DNA of 8,607 bases from NCBI GenBank assembly GCA_012032065.1, contig JAAURV010000115.1, positions 1 through 8,607 on the forward strand, in the 5' to 3' direction. Of the stretch, positions 7,207-8,607 are shown one piece after another. Position numbers and translations under genes: made by a program. The notes below the pieces were generated by a model. That model had not been told where the DNA came from, did no database searches, and was given only the letters and a program-made list of their open reading frames with translations. The DNA is from Hyphomicrobiales bacterium. Its GTDB lineage: Bacteria; Pseudomonadota; Alphaproteobacteria; Rhizobiales; Aestuariivirgaceae. Within the stretch, counting starts at the first letter, position 1. Each line of letters opens with the position of its first letter.

Positions 7207-7874
7207 CAATTGCGATCCTTCATCTTCAAGAGCGTCTCCGGTGTGCACGCGATTCTGAGAATGGCATCGATGTTGAACCGTCCGCGTTCGCGCAGCGCCG
7301 TCCCGTTCATCAGTTCGCGGCCATAGACGATTTCGCCGGTGTGGCGGTTGTTGAGGTAGTGAAAGCCAAGACCCGCCAGCGCGATGAGGATTTGCACGGG
7401 ATCGAGGCCTTTGCGGAACTGCCCTTGAGCGGCGCCGCGCTTCAAGAGCGCCTGCATGCGCGCCACGAAATTCTTGTTGATCTCCGCGATCAAACGTGAC
7501 GCTCTCAAGTGCCGCGCCTTGTGCAGGTTCTCGCTGTTGACCAGCGTGATGAATTCGGGATTCGCGAGATAGTAGTCCCAGGTGAATTGCATCAGGCGGC
7601 GCAGCGCCGTCGCCGGATCGTCCTTCTCGATCTCGAGCGCTGCCTCGGCGGCGCGGAAATCGCCATAGGCGTTTTCGAGCGTGCGGGTGAACAGGTCCTC
7701 CTTGTTCCCGAAATAATGGTAGAGCATGCGCTTGTTGCTGCGGGCGCGCGCCGCGATGGCGTCGACCCTGGCTCCGCCCAGTCCTTTGCGCGAAAATTCC
7801 GCCTTCGCCGCCAGCAGAATGCGCTTCTGCGTGGCGATCGGATCGCGCTGCTTGATGGCCGTTGGCCTGCCCAC
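7206..7874 (-). CDS. TetR/AcrR family transcriptional regulator
   Basis: This 222-residue regulator has an N-terminal TetR-type helix-turn-helix (residues about 15-60, including ILLAAKAEFSRKGLGGARVD and RMLYHYFGNKEDLF) and an all-helical C-terminal ligand-binding and dimer domain (YYLANPEFITLVNSENLHKA). It begins with GTG at 7874, with GAGGG four bases upstream. The first codons read GRPTAIKQRDP, a usual lead into the domain. It is the first gene of the minus-strand operon and overlaps the SDR gene by one base. A perfect palindrome 12 bases upstream is very likely its own operator, so it probably represses itself, the operon and the divergent GMC gene until a pathway compound binds. The ligand is unknown. 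Confidence 0.92.
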   Translation of the reverse strand: MGRPTAIKQRDPIATQKRILLAAKAEFSRKGLGGARVDAIAARARSNKRMLYHYFGNKEDLFTRTLENAYGDFRAAEAALEIEKDDPATALRRLMQFTWDYYLANPEFITLVNSENLHKARHLRASRLIAEINKNFVARMQALLKRGAAQGQFRKGLDPVQILIALAGLGFHYLNNRHTGEIVYGRELMNGTALRERGRFNIDAILRIACTPETLLKMKDRN

Positions 7875-7886
7875 ATTTCCCTCTTG

Positions 7887-7906
7887 AAATAACCAACTGG
7901 TTATTT
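7887..7906. promoter_or_regulatory. Probable TetR operator palindrome with overlapping divergent promoters
   Basis: AAATAACCA (7887-7895) and TGGTTATTT (7898-7906) form a perfect 9-bp inverted repeat with a 2-base centre. Size, symmetry and place are typical of TetR-family operators. It lies in the 51-base gap between the tetR and GMC starts, 12 bases from one and 19 from the other. The A/T-rich TTTATAAA at 7904-7911 next to it could serve as a -10 element on either strand, so bound repressor would block both. No separate -35 boxes are obvious in so short a gap. Confidence 0.8.
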
Positions 7907-7925
7907 ATAAAGGACCGGGAGCGGA

Positions 7926-8607
7926 ATGGCAAGCATGTACGACTACATCATCGTTGGAGGCGGTTCGGCGGGCTGCGTGATGGCGGCGAGACTGACGGAA
8001 TCCGGCGATGCAAGGGTGCTCCTGATCGAAGCGGGCCCCCGCGACACCGATCCCTATATCCACATGCCGGTGGGCTTCTTCAAAATGACGGGCGGTCCGC
8101 TGACCTGGGGCTACAATACCTCGCCGCTCAAACACGCCGATGCGCGCGTCGCCGTATATCCGCAAGCGCGGGTGCTTGGTGGCGGCAGTTCCATCAACGC
8201 GGAAATCTATACGCGTGGCTGCCCGGAAGACTACGACGGCTGGGCAAGAGATCACGGCTGCAAGGGTTGGGGATACAAGGATCTGCTGCCCTATTTCGTG
8301 AAGTCGGAAGGAAACACCAGGCTCGGCGGCAAGGATCACGGCGTGGACGGGCCGCTTGGCGTTTCCGATTTGGCCTCGCCTAACCGCGTGTCGCTCGCCT
8401 ATGTGCAGGGCTGCATGGATTATGGAATGCCGTACAATCCCGATTTCAATTCCGGGAAACAGGAAGGCGCCGGTCTCTATCAGACAACGACGCTCAACGG
8501 CAGGCGCTGCAGCACGGCAGTAGGTTATCTCAAACCAGCCATGAGCCGCAATAATCTTAGTGTACGGACGGATCTCTTTGTGACCCGCATCATCATCGAG
8601 CACGGCC
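7926..8607 (+). CDS. GMC family oxidoreductase (choline/alcohol dehydrogenase-like), 5' part
   Basis: The first 227 residues of a GMC flavoprotein are present, and the frame stays open to the window edge. Full-length members have about 530-560 residues. The N-terminal FAD-binding fold is clear: YDYIIVGGGSAGCVMAARL with the GxGxxG glycines at 11-16, then VLLIEAG. The GMC signature follows as ARVLGGGSSINAEIYTRG, and the downstream TTTLNGRRCSTAVGYLKPA block is family-typical. These enzymes oxidise alcohols or sugar hydroxyls to aldehydes or ketones; the active-site histidines lie beyond the window. The ATG at 7926 has GGGAG four bases upstream. The in-frame ATG at 7935 (MYDYIIV) is an alternative start with a 13-base spacing. 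There is no signal peptide. It is divergent from tetR and shares its operator, so it belongs to the same regulon as the SDR, DUF993 and isomerase genes. Confidence 0.92.
   Translation, partial: MASMYDYIIVGGGSAGCVMAARLTESGDARVLLIEAGPRDTDPYIHMPVGFFKMTGGPLTWGYNTSPLKHADARVAVYPQARVLGGGSSINAEIYTRGCPEDYDGWARDHGCKGWGYKDLLPYFVKSEGNTRLGGKDHGVDGPLGVSDLASPNRVSLAYVQGCMDYGMPYNPDFNSGKQEGAGLYQTTTLNGRRCSTAVGYLKPAMSRNNLSVRTDLFVTRIIIEHG

Noticed and set aside
7905..8603. Open frame on the minus strand, 232 codons
   Set aside because: It is antisense to the GMC oxidoreductase and would run through its FAD motif. It shows no family resemblance.
1..8607. CRISPR array, tRNA, rRNA, phage attachment site or riboswitch
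   Set aside because: No regularly spaced repeats, cloverleaf sequences, rRNA segments or recognisable riboswitch cores were seen by eye on either strand.

Overview
This G+C-rich 8.6 kb window is most consistent with an alphaproteobacterial chromosome, perhaps soil- or plant-associated. The gene families point that way: a DUF993 aldolase-like protein beside a TIM-barrel sugar isomerase, an alphaproteobacterial-type REP-associated transposase, a bacterial membrane fatty acid desaturase, and a tetR/GMC oxidoreductase pair. No rRNA, tRNA or other taxonomic marker is present, so the assignment is inference.

Left part (1-1523): about 420 bases with no recognisable gene, then a decayed REP-associated tyrosine transposase (421-1117, two frameshifts and a mutated HUH motif). 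Next is a 400-base intergenic stretch with a large inverted repeat (1261-1398) that can fold into a forked, three-way-junction hairpin. Middle (1524-4234): a small NTF2/SnoaL-like protein and an exported PQQ-type sugar dehydrogenase with a frameshift, both on the plus strand. They converge on a membrane fatty acid desaturase on the minus strand that appears to use a TTG start.

Right part (4437-8607): a tightly packed minus-strand operon, tetR - SDR dehydrogenase - DUF993 aldolase-like - sugar isomerase/epimerase. The tetR/SDR and DUF993/isomerase junctions are TGATG one-base overlaps, and the SDR/DUF993 gap is 2 bases. Divergent from tetR and only 51 bases away is a GMC (FAD) alcohol dehydrogenase that runs off the window. 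A perfect 9-2-9 palindrome between them is the probable TetR operator controlling both directions. The genes look like an inducible module that oxidises an alcohol or sugar-like compound (GMC, SDR) and then rearranges or cleaves it (isomerase, DUF993). The substrate cannot be read from the sequence.

A striking property of the window is five or more places where a conserved protein continues in another frame after a one- or two-base change. They lie in the transposase (twice), sugar dehydrogenase, isomerase and SDR genes. Their density, and how cleanly single-base edits repair them, suggests residual sequencing or assembly indels at least in the operon genes. The transposase may be genuinely decayed.
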